Shown here piece after piece: positions 43,197 through 53,410 of a stretch of DNA of 64,000 nt. Below the pieces are notes generated by a model. It did no database searches and was not told the origin of the DNA. It worked only from the letters and a program-made list of their open reading frames with translations. Location: positions 35,754 to 99,753 of the forward strand of contig JBJMIG010000065.1 in the NCBI GenBank assembly GCA_045806965.1, written 5' to 3'. A program made the translations under genes and the position numbers. Source of the stretch: DASYTH01 sp045806965. Its GTDB lineage: Bacteria > Actinomycetota > Actinomycetes > Mycobacteriales > Pseudonocardiaceae. Position 1 is the first letter of the stretch, and each line of letters begins with the position of its first letter.

Positions 43197-43544
43197 CCGT
43201 CCCAACCGACCGATCAGGTCCGGGCTGGGCTGTCCTTTCGGTATACCGAAACGTGCAGCCGGGAATCCGCGGTGAACGGCGCCTTGTTCCAGTTTCTCCA
43301 ACGGTTCTCCAGGCGTAGGCCGGCCAGTTGGGCCATCAGGTCCATTTCCTAGGACCGCGACCGCACCCTCGTCGTCCGTCATCCCGACGTGCCAGTCGTC
43401 GTAGTGCCCAGCCCACCGGGCTCCGTACTCTCGCGGGTCGTAGTTCTCCAGTCCGACATCATCAAGCCGCGCGCCCGCCACCGTGTGCCGCGGCGCGCTC
43501 GCCCAGCGGTCGCCGCCGCGGTTTTGTCGGTGGGCGGAGGCAGG
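43197..43544. other. Gene-free stretch with a 16-bp palindrome
   Basis: No gene is seen here. At 43236-43251 TTTCGGTATACCGAAA is a perfect palindrome, flanked by GGCTG (43228-43232) and CAGCC (43256-43260), so it can fold as a two-part hairpin 40 bp after the PL9 stop. It is either the PL9 terminator or a GntR-like operator (GGTATACC core) with no obvious dependent gene. The rest (43261-43544) holds nothing recognisable. Confidence 0.5.
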
Positions 43545-44267
43545 ATGATCCGCATGACTGTGACAGGACGGTTGGAACTCGTCGCGCTCGACGCGCGAGA
43601 CATCGAGAAGTGTGCCGCGTTCTATGCGGAACTGGCTGGTTGGGAGATCGTCCGGAAGGACTCCGCCTGGATCACGATGCGGGCCGGGGAAGGCCAGGAG
43701 ATCGCGTTCCAGCAGGCTCCCGACCATGTCCCGCCGCGCTGGCCCGGACAGGAGCACCCGCAGCACTTCCACCTCGACCTGCACGTCGACGGGTATGCGG
43801 CGGCGGCCGAGCGGGCGCAACGGCTGGGCGCCACCCGGTTGGCGGACGGTCCGAGTTGGGTCACCTTGGCCGACCCGGCCGGCCACCCGTTCGATCTGTG
43901 CCAGAAGGACGGTCTCGGCTCGGCGACGGAGCTGTTCGCGGTGACGATCGACGCGCCGGACGCGATCGCCCTGGCCCGCTTCTACGCCGAACTCCTTGGC
44001 ATGGAGGTCACCTACGAGGGTGCCGAGGGTGCGCTCGTCACCGGCTATCGCAAGAACGTGATGTTCCAGCAGGTGAGCGGGTACAACCCGCCAAGGTGGC
44101 CGGATCCGGCGCATCCCCAGCAGGCGCACCTCGACATCATCGTCGACGACCTGGACACCGGCCAGACCCGCGCTCTGGAGCTGGGCGCGACGCGACTGGA
44201 CGGGGGTGGCGACGGGTTTCGGGTCTTCGCCGACCCGGCCGGGCACCCCTTCTGCCTCACCACCTAG
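43545..44267 (+). CDS. VOC-superfamily protein with two glyoxalase-like halves
   Basis: A 240-residue protein made of two glyoxalase/bleomycin-resistance-like halves of similar sequence. The first has LDARDIEKCAAFYAELAGWEIV and ends with DPAGHPFDLC; the second has IDAPDAIALARFYAELLGMEVT and ends DPAGHPFCLT. The fold usually forms a metal-binding cavity; members are isomerases, dioxygenases or drug-binding proteins, and this subgroup has no defined substrate. The start is ATG 43545 with GGAGG four bases away, or ATG 43554. Confidence 0.82.
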   Translation: MIRMTVTGRLELVALDARDIEKCAAFYAELAGWEIVRKDSAWITMRAGEGQEIAFQQAPDHVPPRWPGQEHPQHFHLDLHVDGYAAAAERAQRLGATRLADGPSWVTLADPAGHPFDLCQKDGLGSATELFAVTIDAPDAIALARFYAELLGMEVTYEGAEGALVTGYRKNVMFQQVSGYNPPRWPDPAHPQQAHLDIIVDDLDTGQTRALELGATRLDGGGDGFRVFADPAGHPFCLTT

Positions 44268-44283
44268 ATGTACCGAGCCGCGC

Positions 44284-44333
44284 AAGGTCACCCTTCATGC
44301 GGTTCTAAACGCGCAAGGTGACATTCCGCTGTA
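44284..44333 (+). repeat. Dispersed intergenic repeat, locus C (two units)
   Basis: AAGGTCACCCTTCATGCG (44284-, diverged) and AAGGTGACATTCCGCTGTA (44315-44333) separated by GTTCTAAACGCGC. The order and spacing reproduce units 2 and 3 of locus A (7221-7269), including the TTCTAA.CGCGC joint. It lies in the 232-bp gap before the alcohol dehydrogenase gene. Confidence 0.75.
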
Positions 44334-44499
44334 CCTCCGCCCTCGGCGCTCCCCGCTCGCGGCCACCCAGGACTTGGCGCGGACGCAGGCGTAACCCAGG
44401 GAGGGGGTTTGCGAGTGCCCGCAACGGCCGAACCTTCCGACCGGGCGTGCCGCGGTGTTTCCTCGAGGATGCCGAAGAAATCGTGGTGAGGAAGGGGAA

Positions 44500-45543
44500 T
44501 TCATGCGAGCGACATTCATGTACGGGGCGGGCGACGTGCGCGTGGAAGACGCGCCGGACCCGGTGTTGCGGCAACCCGGCGACGCGATCGTGCGGATCGT
44601 GCGCTCGTGCGTGTGCGGCAGTGATCTGCACCCCTACCACGCCATGCCCGCCTCCGAGCAGGGCACGCCGATGGGGCACGAGTTCATCGGGGTGGTGGCG
44701 GACCTCGGACCGGAGGTGTCCGGGCTCAACCGTGGTGACCTGGTGGTGGCGCCGTTCGCATACTCCGACAACACCTGTGAGTTCTGCCGCGAGGGCCTGC
44801 ACACCTCCTGCCGCCACGGCGGTTTCTGGGGCCGGGACGACGTCGGGGGCGCGCAGGCCGAGGCCATCCGGGTTCCGCAGGCGCAGGGCACCCTGGTCAC
44901 GCTGCCCGGCATCGGGGAGGACTCGGCGCTGCTGCCGTCACTGCTGACGCTGGCCGACGTGTACGGCACCGGCTACCACGCCGCCAAGCAGGCCCGGGTG
45001 ACCCCACGCACCGCGGTCACGGTGATCGGCGACGGCGCGGTGGGTCTGCTCGCGGTCCTCTCGGCCCGGCGCCTGGGCGCCGAGCGGATCATCCTCATGG
45101 GCCGGCACAAGGACCGTACCGACCTGGGCCGTGAGTTCGGCGCCACCGACGTGGTGGCCGAGCGCGGCGAGGAGGGCATCGAGCGGGTTCGCGAGCTGAC
45201 CGGCGGCGACGGCACCCACGCGGTGCTGGAGGCGGTCGGACACATGAGCGCCTACCAGATGGCCGTCGGCGTGATCCGCCCCGGCGGCATCATCAGCCGG
45301 GTCGGCGTGCCGCAGTACGAGGAGGCGCCGATCGGGTTCGCGAGCCTGTTCGGCCCCAACATCACGCTGACCGGTGGCCCTGCCCCGGCGCGCGCCTACA
45401 TCGACGAACTGCTGCCCGACGTACTGGACGGCACGGTGCAGCCGGGCAAGGTCTTCGACCTCACCATCGGCCTGGACCAGACACCCGACGGTTACCGGGC
45501 GATGGACCGGCGCGAATCCATCAAGACACTCATCCGGCTCTGA
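44500..45543 (+). CDS. Zinc-dependent alcohol dehydrogenase
   Basis: A 347-residue medium-chain dehydrogenase. RSCVCGSDLHPYH and MGHEFIGVV hold the catalytic zinc ligands, the structural zinc loop (CEFCREGLHTSC) has fewer cysteines than in classical ADH, and VTVIGDGAVGLLAVL is the Rossmann motif. Substrate unknown. AGGAAGGGG lies 6 nt before ATG 44500. It leads an operon with an aldo/keto reductase and a cupin, a combination often seen in actinomycete carbonyl-detoxification loci. Confidence 0.88.
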   Translation, partial: FMRATFMYGAGDVRVEDAPDPVLRQPGDAIVRIVRSCVCGSDLHPYHAMPASEQGTPMGHEFIGVVADLGPEVSGLNRGDLVVAPFAYSDNTCEFCREGLHTSCRHGGFWGRDDVGGAQAEAIRVPQAQGTLVTLPGIGEDSALLPSLLTLADVYGTGYHAAKQARVTPRTAVTVIGDGAVGLLAVLSARRLGAERIILMGRHKDRTDLGREFGATDVVAERGEEGIERVRELTGGDGTHAVLEAVGHMSAYQMAVGVIRPGGIISRVGVPQYEEAPIGFASLFGPNITLTGGPAPARAYIDELLPDVLDGTVQPGKVFDLTIGLDQTPDGYRAMDRRESIKTLIRL

Positions 45544-45575
45544 CCCGGCTATGCACACGACAAGGGACAACGACG

Positions 45576-46547
<972 letters not shown>

Positions 46548-46588
46548 ACCCCGCACCCGGATGCCGCCGGTACACGAGGAGGAACGGC

Positions 46589-46999
46589 ATGGAAATCCTG
46601 CCCAAGCAGCCCAGCACCAAGGGCCCGGCGCAGATGTTCACCGGCGACGTGTGGTTCGACGTCATCGCCAAGGGCGAAGAGCCGTCGCGGATGCGGATGA
46701 ACGTGGTGCGTTTCGCCCCTGGTGCCCGCACCGCATGGCACTGTCACGCCGTCGGGCAGATTCTGCACGTCACCGAGGGCGTCGGACTGGTCCAGTCCCG
46801 TGGCGGCGAAGTCGTTGAGATGCGCCCAGGAGACACCATCCACACCCCTCCGGGGGAATGGCACTGGCACGGCGCCGCGCCCGACCACGTCATGACCCAC
46901 CTCGCCATGTGGGAAGCTCCGGCCGACGGCCCGGAGTCCGTGTGGGGCGATCTGGTCACCGACCAGGAATACGCCGTCCGACCCACATCGGGGGGTTGA
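46589..46999 (+). CDS. Cupin-domain protein
   Basis: A 136-residue single-domain cupin. RFAPGARTAWHCHAVGQILHVTEG contains the first metal motif (His, His, Glu-like) and DTIHTPPGEWHWHGA the second. Close relatives lie next to carbonyl reductases and are annotated as carboxymuconolactone-decarboxylase-associated or generic cupins; the reaction is unknown. GAGGAGGAA lies just before ATG 46589. It is the third gene of the ADH-AKR-cupin operon. Confidence 0.88.
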   Translation: MEILPKQPSTKGPAQMFTGDVWFDVIAKGEEPSRMRMNVVRFAPGARTAWHCHAVGQILHVTEGVGLVQSRGGEVVEMRPGDTIHTPPGEWHWHGAAPDHVMTHLAMWEAPADGPESVWGDLVTDQEYAVRPTSGG

Positions 47000-47252
47000 T
47001 CGAGACACCGGGGCGCGGCGCCGAGAACACGCTGTCTACGGGCTGGGAACGAATGTCCACGCGTGGAGGCACCGTCGTTACCACCCCATCGAGCGCTTCA
47101 ACAGGCGCACGCGGAGATCCGCGAACCAACCGCCCGGCCCGTCCGACCGGCGTCCGATCTGATCCGCGGCTTCCAGTGGCCAACCGTGCTGTTGCCCCGA
47201 AGGGACCCGATCTATCGTGGCTTGTCCTCCGGCTTCGGCCGGCAGTCCGTCG

Positions 47253-48088
47253 ATGCCGTCGCCGCCCGTCGATCGCGAGGTGCTCGATTTCGCTGTCGGC
47301 ATCGCGCGCCGCGCGGGTCGGCTGGCCCGCGAGCGGTTCTTCGCCGGACCCTCCCACCAGGCTGTCAAGGGTGACGGCAGTGAAGTGACCGACGTGGATC
47401 AAGCCGTGGAGGACCTGGTCCGGGCCGAGTTGGGTCGGCACCTCCCCCGGAGGATGAGGTCTACGGCGAGGAGGCGGGTCGCACGCCCGGGACATCGGGC
47501 CGGCGATGGATCGTGGACCCGGTGGACGGAACCTCGTGCTTCATCCGCCGCATTCCGGTGTTCGACACCAGACTCGCCTACGAGGACGAGCACGGCCCGG
47601 CGATCGGCGTCATCTACCAGCCCATCGCCGAGCAGCTGATCTTCGCCGGTCGCGGACTGGGCTGCTGGCGAGTCACCGGATCCCAAGCCGACACCGCCGC
47701 GGACCGGGTCCACGTGGCCGATCGCCGTCAGCTCCGCGGTGCCCGCACGGGAATGACCAACCCCGGCGCCTGGCCGCAGGAGTTGCTGTCGGCACTGCAC
47801 CAAACGGTTTTCCTGGATCCGACCGGCAGCGCCGTCGCGGTCGCCATGGGCCAGCTCCACGCCCATGTCGTAGCCGGCCCCCGCATGGGGTACGAGGACC
47901 TGGCTCCGCTTCCGGTCATCCTGCACGAGGCGGGTGGGCGAGTCACCGACCTGACCGGCCGGTCCGTCCTAACCGGTGACGGAACGGCGCTGATCAGCAA
48001 CGGCGCACTGCACGACGGGCTCCTCGCGCTGGTCGCCGATCTTCCACACGGTCGCGATTGGATCGCGTTGGTGTCGGTTGACGAGTAG
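47253..48088 (+). pseudogene. Inositol-monophosphatase-like gene with a -1 frameshift
   Basis: The N-terminal part (from ATG 47253, or GTG 47217) encodes FAVGIARRAGRLARERFF and KGDGSEVTDVDQAVEDLV. The C-terminal part, in another frame, encodes GEEAGR, IVDPVDGTSCFIRR and GYEDLAPLPVILHEAGGRV. These are the ordered metal and phosphate motifs of the inositol phosphatase/histidinol-phosphatase family. The frames would join if the run CCCCC at 47444-47448 had one more C, giving HLPPEDEVYGEEAG. A homopolymer miscount is likely; otherwise the gene is inactive. The full protein would have about 278 residues. Confidence 0.8.
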
Positions 48089-48218
48089 CTCGAGGTGGTC
48101 TCGGCCAGGGACCTCTTGACCACTCCGGACGGCCAGCCGTTCCAGTACGCGATCCGGCCCGCACGCTGCTCGGGCGGGAGATCATCCGGTCGGCAGCCAC
48201 CTCGGACAACCAGACCCG

Positions 48219-48260
48219 ACCTGCCCCTTCGGTGTGCTCCCAGCCGCCGAAGGGGCAGGT
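48219..48260. terminator. Bidirectional terminator hairpin
   Basis: ACCTGCCCCTTCGG (48219-48232) pairs with CCGAAGGGGCAGGT (48247-48260) over 14 perfect base pairs, with a 14-nt loop, between the convergent phosphatase-like gene and the GH87 gene. No T-run. Confidence 0.85.
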
Positions 48261-48297
48261 GCGTCGGATCGCGCGGAGCCCGTGGTCCGGTGCGGAA

Positions 48298-51200
48298 CTA
48301 GAAATTCCAGACCTGGAACTCGGAGATCTGGCCAGCGGGCCAGCCGGTGTTCGCCGTGAAGTTGAGCCGGAACACGCGCCGCGTCGTCGCGGGGACGGTG
48401 ATGGTGACGGTGTTGTTGCTTGCCGGATCGAAGGAGTAGGTCGCCGAGGCCACGATCGTGCTGAACGTCGCCGCGTCGGTGCTGGCGAGGACGGACAGTG
48501 TTTGGGTGCGCGCGCCCCATGAGGCTGGCAACTGCAGGACGATCCGGCTGGCGCTCTGGGCGGAGCCGAGGTCGACCTGAACCCATTGTGGGAAGGCGTT
48601 ATTGGCACTCTCCCAGTAGGTGTCCCGGTTGCCGTCGGTCGTGTTGCTGGATTGAAGGATCTGGGTATGGCTGGACTCGGCGGTCGGCTTGCCGGCGGCG
48701 AGGTTGGTGCCGGTGCTCCCGGCACCGGTACCGGCGAGCGCGACGTTGGTCGGGCTGTTGGTGGCGCTGCTGGTGATCGTCAACGTTCCGGTGCGGGTTC
48801 CCGACGCGACCGGCCGGAAGCTGACGTTGATCGTGCACGAGGCCCCGGCCGCGATGGCGGCACCGCAGTTGTTGGATTGTGAGTAGTCACCCGACATCGT
48901 GACACCCGAGACCGAAGCGGCGGCGTTGCCCGTGTTGGTCAACGTCACGGCCTGCGCCGGGCTGGTCGTGTTGAGCGCCTGCGTGCCGAACGTGAGCGAG
49001 GTCGGGTTGGCCGCCAGCGTCGCCGTGTTCGGCGGTGTGCCACCGCTCGGGTACACCTCGAACTCCGAGGCCTGCCCGGCGGGCCAGCCGGTGTTGGCGG
49101 TGAAGGTGACCCGCACGAACCGCGCACTGGTTGCCGGAACGGGAATGTTCACCACGTTGGCCGGTGAGGTGAACGTGCGGTTCGCGGAGCCAACGACCGT
49201 GGTGAAGGTCGAACCGTCCGTGCTCGCCGACACCGACAGGGTCTGCGTGCGCGTACCCCACGCCTCCGACGGCGGCAGCCTGAGCGTCACCCGGCCGACG
49301 GTGAAGGAGGCGCCGAGGTCCGCCTGCACCCACTGGGGGAAGGCGTTGTTCGCGCTCTCCCAGTACGTGTTCGCGTCGCCGTCGGTCACCGCCGACGCCG
49401 GAAGCGACGCGTTCACCTGGCTGCTCGCCGACGCCGGTGCGCCGAGGGCGATGTTGGTGTTGCTGTCGATTCCGTTGCCGGACAACGCGATCGCCGTCGG
49501 GCTGTTGTTGGCGTTGCTGGCGATGGTCAGGTTGCCGGAGCGCGTGCCCGCCGCGGTCGGGGCAAACCTGACGGTGATCGTGCAGGACGCGCCGACCGCC
49601 AGTGCGGTGCAGTTGTTGGTCTGGCTGAAGTCACCGCTGGTGGAGACGCCGGACACGGTCGCCGAGGTGGTCCCGGTGTTGGTCAGGGTCACCGCCTGCG
49701 CCGGCGCCGAACTGCCGACGACCGTGCGGGGGAAGGACAGGGCGCTCGGGTTCGGGCTCAGGATGGGCCCGGGCGCCACGCCGGTGCCCGACAGCGGCAC
49801 GGTGTTCGTGATGCCGGATGCGGTGACGATGAGGTTGCCGGTGCGAGAACCGGTCGCGGTGGGAAGGAAGCCGACCGTGACGGTGCATGAGGATCCGGAG
49901 GCCAGGCTGGCGCCGCAGTTGTTGGTCTGGCTGAAGTCACCCGAGGTGGCGATCGAGGTGACCGGCGCGGCGGCGGTGCCGCTGTTGGTGACCGTGACGG
50001 CCTGGGGCGGACTCGACGCGCCGGTGGCCACCGAGCCGAACCCGACCGCCGTCGGGCTGATTGAGATCAGGGAGCCGTTGTCCGGCAGGTAGGGCGGGAA
50101 CGCCGGGTGGGTGATGTTCTGGCATTGCGGGACGCCGAAGATGCCGGAGTTGCCGCCGCCGTCGGTCAGGGTGAACCCCACGCCGCAGTTGTAGATCGGG
50201 CCGGGCGCTCCGACACCGGTCGCGCTGCTGTTGCTGATCGTGGCCGCGCCGCCGACCTGTTCCTGGACCACCCACGTGCCGGTGTTCTGGATCGTGGCGT
50301 TGTTGATGTGGACGTTGCTGATGTTCGAGCCCGACACGAAGTGAATGGCCTCATACGGGCTCTGCTGGATGAGGATGTTGTCCACATTGGTCAGGCCGGT
50401 CATGGACGCGTCGCGCGCGTCGAACCACAACGCACCGACACCGAACTGCCAGTTGGGATCCAGGCTCCCGGACCGGATGATCGTATTACGCAGCACGTCG
50501 GTACGTCCGAGTGGCGTCGAGGAGAACCGTTGGGCTACATGGATTCCGCCACCCTGGGTGAGGCCGGAGTCGATGACCCGGTTGTCGGTGACGAAGTTGT
50601 CGTGCCCGCCGTAGATGGCGATGCCGTTGGCCAGGATCGGGTACTGCACCGTGTTGTGGTCGAACGAGTCGCCCGAGTCGGCGTTCTGTTCCGACCACGT
50701 CGCAAGGCCGTCATCGCCGAGGTTGCGCAGGTCGCTGTTGGTGACCTTGGAGTTGGTGATGCCGTTGTGGAAGTTGACCCCGTCGGCGGTGACGTTGCGG
50801 ATCCGCATGCCGGTGAACACGAGGTTGGTGAAGGGCCCGTCCATCCACGCGCCCACCTTCATGTGCTCGATCCACAACCGGTCAACGGTGGAGTTGTTGA
50901 GTGCCCCGCCGACGCCGTTGACCTGCGCGCCGTCGTTGCGCTCCTGGACATCGCCGAAGATGGCGAAATCGCCAAGGTGTACTCCTGAACTGGCGTTCGG
51001 CGCGAAGTTGCCATAGAAGCCCGGTGCCGGACCGACCACAGTGGAGCGCCACATCCCGGCGCCCTTGATGGTGACGTTGTTCAGGATCAGGTGGCCGGGG
51101 ATCTTGAACGTGCCCTCCGGAATCCACACCGTGCCACCGGCACCTGCCGAGGAGATCGCCGAGTTGAACGCGGCGGTCGAGTCGGCAGCGCCGGTCGGGT

Positions 51201-51861
51201 CCGCTCCCCTGCTGGTCACCGAGACCGAGCCGGACGGCTGGGCGAGAGCTCCGGCGACGTTCTCGAAGTCGGCGAGGTCGATGGTGTACGACGACGCGTT
51301 GTCCTCGGCATCGATCTGCAGGCGGAACCTGGTTCCGGCCGGGAAGGTCGTGCCGAACAGCCGATGCGCCTCGTCGTAGAAGTGATGCGGGTTGCTACCG
51401 GGCGAGTTGGTGAACGGGTAGCCGCCGTAGTACCAGCTGTACGCGTTGGTCAGGGTCACGTTGGGCTGCTTGGCTCCGTTGATGTACAACGAAATCGGCG
51501 CGGTGTAGACCGAACCGTTGGCGGAGTCCGGAATGCTGTAGCGAAAGACGATGGAGTTGGTCGGGGCCGGCGCGCTGAACTCGACGAACCTGCCGCTGCC
51601 CTGCAACGTCACCGCCTTGCGCCGGGACGCCTCGGCGGGCAGCGTGTTGTAGTCGGCGCTCGGGCCGATCACCGTGCCGTTGGTGGCCGAATCCTCCGCC
51701 TGCATCTCGACGTAGGGCAGGGTGGCGCCCACCCCGCCGGTCGCGGCCGCCGCGGCGGGTGCGGCGGTGAGGACGACCAGGCTGGCGGCGACCAGCACGA
51801 CACCGGCCGCGAGCACGCCGACCCGAGTGTTGCCGCTCGACAGTGTGATTGAGGGAAACAT
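48298..51861 (-). CDS. Large secreted multi-domain glycoside hydrolase, GH87-like (alpha-1,3-glucanase/mycodextranase)
   Basis: A protein of about 1187 residues. Order of parts: signal peptide (about 1-40), CBM35-like module (45-205: YVEMQAEDSA), right-handed beta-helix catalytic region (215-600), two immunoglobulin-like choice-of-anchor D repeats, an F5/8 type C (discoidin/CBM32) module, a third anchor D repeat, and a second discoidin module ending at the stop. The helix contains ADGVNFHNGITNSKV and RNLGDDGLATWS; the Asp-Asp pair fits the GH87 active site. Such enzymes cut alpha-1,3-glucan of fungal walls or biofilms. The two discoidin modules share YWESANNAFPQWVQ. The start at 51861 is a choice over 51900. 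Confidence 0.85.
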   Translation of the reverse strand: MFPSITLSSGNTRVGVLAAGVVLVAASLVVLTAAPAAAAATGGVGATLPYVEMQAEDSATNGTVIGPSADYNTLPAEASRRKAVTLQGSGRFVEFSAPAPTNSIVFRYSIPDSANGSVYTAPISLYINGAKQPNVTLTNAYSWYYGGYPFTNSPGSNPHHFYDEAHRLFGTTFPAGTRFRLQIDAEDNASSYTIDLADFENVAGALAQPSGSVSVTSRGADPTGAADSTAAFNSAISSAGAGGTVWIPEGTFKIPGHLILNNVTIKGAGMWRSTVVGPAPGFYGNFAPNASSGVHLGDFAIFGDVQERNDGAQVNGVGGALNNSTVDRLWIEHMKVGAWMDGPFTNLVFTGMRIRNVTADGVNFHNGITNSKVTNSDLRNLGDDGLATWSEQNADSGDSFDHNTVQYPILANGIAIYGGHDNFVTDNRVIDSGLTQGGGIHVAQRFSSTPLGRTDVLRNTIIRSGSLDPNWQFGVGALWFDARDASMTGLTNVDNILIQQSPYEAIHFVSGSNISNVHINNATIQNTGTWVVQEQVGGAATISNSSATGVGAPGPIYNCGVGFTLTDGGGNSGIFGVPQCQNITHPAFPPYLPDNGSLISISPTAVGFGSVATGASSPPQAVTVTNSGTAAAPVTSIATSGDFSQTNNCGASLASGSSCTVTVGFLPTATGSRTGNLIVTASGITNTVPLSGTGVAPGPILSPNPSALSFPRTVVGSSAPAQAVTLTNTGTTSATVSGVSTSGDFSQTNNCTALAVGASCTITVRFAPTAAGTRSGNLTIASNANNSPTAIALSGNGIDSNTNIALGAPASASSQVNASLPASAVTDGDANTYWESANNAFPQWVQADLGASFTVGRVTLRLPPSEAWGTRTQTLSVSASTDGSTFTTVVGSANRTFTSPANVVNIPVPATSARFVRVTFTANTGWPAGQASEFEVYPSGGTPPNTATLAANPTSLTFGTQALNTTSPAQAVTLTNTGNAAASVSGVTMSGDYSQSNNCGAAIAAGASCTINVSFRPVASGTRTGTLTITSSATNSPTNVALAGTGAGSTGTNLAAGKPTAESSHTQILQSSNTTDGNRDTYWESANNAFPQWVQVDLGSAQSASRIVLQLPASWGARTQTLSVLASTDAATFSTIVASATYSFDPASNNTVTITVPATTRRVFRLNFTANTGWPAGQISEFQVWNF

Positions 51862-51976
51862 TCGCTGCTCACTCTCGACGTTGAGGGCGCGTGAGATCAC
51901 CCGGCCGGCACGGCGAGCCGCACCGGCCGGGATGCGTTACTTCTCGATCGCAGGGGTAGAGACGATGCCTCAACGC

Positions 51977-52006
51977 ACTGTAACTCGCTCGACCGTCAGC
52001 GAGCAA
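51977..52006 (-). promoter_or_regulatory. Putative GH87 promoter with operator between -35 and -10
   Basis: On the minus strand TTGCTC (52006-52001), an 18-nt spacer and TACAGT (51982-51977). Inside lies a 6-bp inverted repeat CTCGCT/AGCGAG with 8-nt centre (51984-52003), placed exactly between the two promoter elements, as for a repressor. Confidence 0.4.
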
Positions 52007-52043
52007 TATCTGAACATATCCCTGCAAGAACTCGACGGAACGG

Positions 52044-53279
52044 TCAGGCGGGAACGGATGGCCTTTTCTGGCTGGCCGCCTCGAGGAGCAGTTTCGCGGC
52101 CACCGTCGCACCGTCGGTGCGGATCATGGCGGCCACGGCCGCCGCGCGGGCGCGGGTCTCGGGCGTCAGGACCGTCTCGAGTGCGGCGGACAGGGACTCG
52201 GCGGTCGGGGTCGGGCCGTCGTGTGCCGCGCCGATGCCGAGCTCGGCGACCCGGGCGGCCCAGTACGGCTGGTCGGCGATCTGGGGAACCACCACCTGGG
52301 GTGCGCCGGCCCGGGCCGCCGTGGTGGTGGTGCCGGCACCGCCGTGGTGCACGGCGGCGGCCACCCGGCCGAACAGTGCCTGCTGGTTGACCTCGCCGAC
52401 CACGAAACAGTCGTCGGCGTCGTCGATCGGACCCAGGCCGGCCCAACCGCGGGCGAGCAGGACGCGGCGGCCGTGTGCGCGGCACGCCTCGATGGCCACC
52501 CTGGCGATGTCCTTCGGGGCGTATGCGGCCATGCTGCCGAAGCCCACGTACACCGGTGGCGCACCGGCGCTCAGAAACTCCTCCAGCCCTTCCGGGAGCG
52601 GACGGTCGTCGGGCAGGATCCACGCCCCGGTCTGCACGATGTCGAGGTCGGTCATGCCTTGCCCCGGACACAGCGTCGGGTCCGCCGCCAGCCACGGCGA
52701 TGTGGTGAAGACGTAGTCGCGGACGTTGTCCACCGGCGGCAGGCCGATCCCCGCTCGATGCCTGTTCAGCGCCTCGCCGTACAACGCGTTCACCCGCTGG
52801 GCGTCCTGCTGCCACAGCACCCGGTTGTCGGTCTCCGCCTGGGGGGATGGCGTGCCCGGCCGCACCCCCGGACGGAAGTGCCGCGACGGCAGTCCCATGA
52901 TCTGGAAACACGCCAACACGTAGTGGATGCCGAGTTTCTCGGCCACGTCCCGTGCGCCGGCCGGCATCAGGCCCGTTGCCAGCAGCGCGTCACATCCCTG
53001 CGCCGCCTTGGTGAGCGTGTCGAACCGCGCGGCGACCAACTCGGGAGCGAGCCGAAACGCGTCTTTTGCCGTCGGCGGCTTCGGGCGGGCGACCACCGAG
53101 CGCACCGTAGGGCCCAGCGGCACCAGCGGCACTCCGACCCGCGCCAGCAGGGCCACGAACTCCTCGTCCGGCGGCGCGCAAACCCGCGCCTGTGCGCCGA
53201 GCCCCCGCAACGCCAGCGCAAGCCCCACCAAGGGTTCAACATCCCCGCGCGATCCCCACGTCGTCAACAACACACGCAC
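52044..53279 (-). CDS. GT1-family glycosyltransferase (MGT/vancosaminyltransferase-like)
   Basis: A 411-residue UDP/TDP-sugar glycosyltransferase of GT1. TTWGSRGDVEPLVGLALALRG opens the acceptor domain and VYVGFGSMAAYAPKD and VHHGGAGTTTTAARAGAPQVVVP mark the donor domain with the HGGAGT signature. It resembles MGT/GtfD-type enzymes that glycosylate natural products or lipids. No biosynthetic gene lies beside it, so the acceptor is unknown. The start is GTG 53279. Confidence 0.9.
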   Translation of the reverse strand: MRVLLTTWGSRGDVEPLVGLALALRGLGAQARVCAPPDEEFVALLARVGVPLVPLGPTVRSVVARPKPPTAKDAFRLAPELVAARFDTLTKAAQGCDALLATGLMPAGARDVAEKLGIHYVLACFQIMGLPSRHFRPGVRPGTPSPQAETDNRVLWQQDAQRVNALYGEALNRHRAGIGLPPVDNVRDYVFTTSPWLAADPTLCPGQGMTDLDIVQTGAWILPDDRPLPEGLEEFLSAGAPPVYVGFGSMAAYAPKDIARVAIEACRAHGRRVLLARGWAGLGPIDDADDCFVVGEVNQQALFGRVAAAVHHGGAGTTTTAARAGAPQVVVPQIADQPYWAARVAELGIGAAHDGPTPTAESLSAALETVLTPETRARAAAVAAMIRTDGATVAAKLLLEAASQKRPSVPA

Positions 53280-53378
53280 TCGCGACTCCCATTTCCGCAG
53301 GTTCTGACTTCGGTCACAGATTCTGCGGTATCACCCCGGCCTTGCCGCAAGCCCCCCGGTGCGCTATATATTGGAAAT

Positions 53379-53402
53379 GGCGAGGAGTGGGATTTCCTCG
53401 CC
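53379..53402. promoter_or_regulatory. 8-bp inverted repeat, hairpin
   Basis: GGCGAGGA (53379-53386), an 8-nt loop and TCCTCGCC (53395-53402). An overlapping alternative pairing GGAAAT/ATTTCC (53373-53378 with 53392-53397) is also possible. It lies between the GT1 start and the xylanase-operon terminator; it may be an operator or leader of GT1. Confidence 0.35.
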
Positions 53403-53410
53403 TTCGTCTT

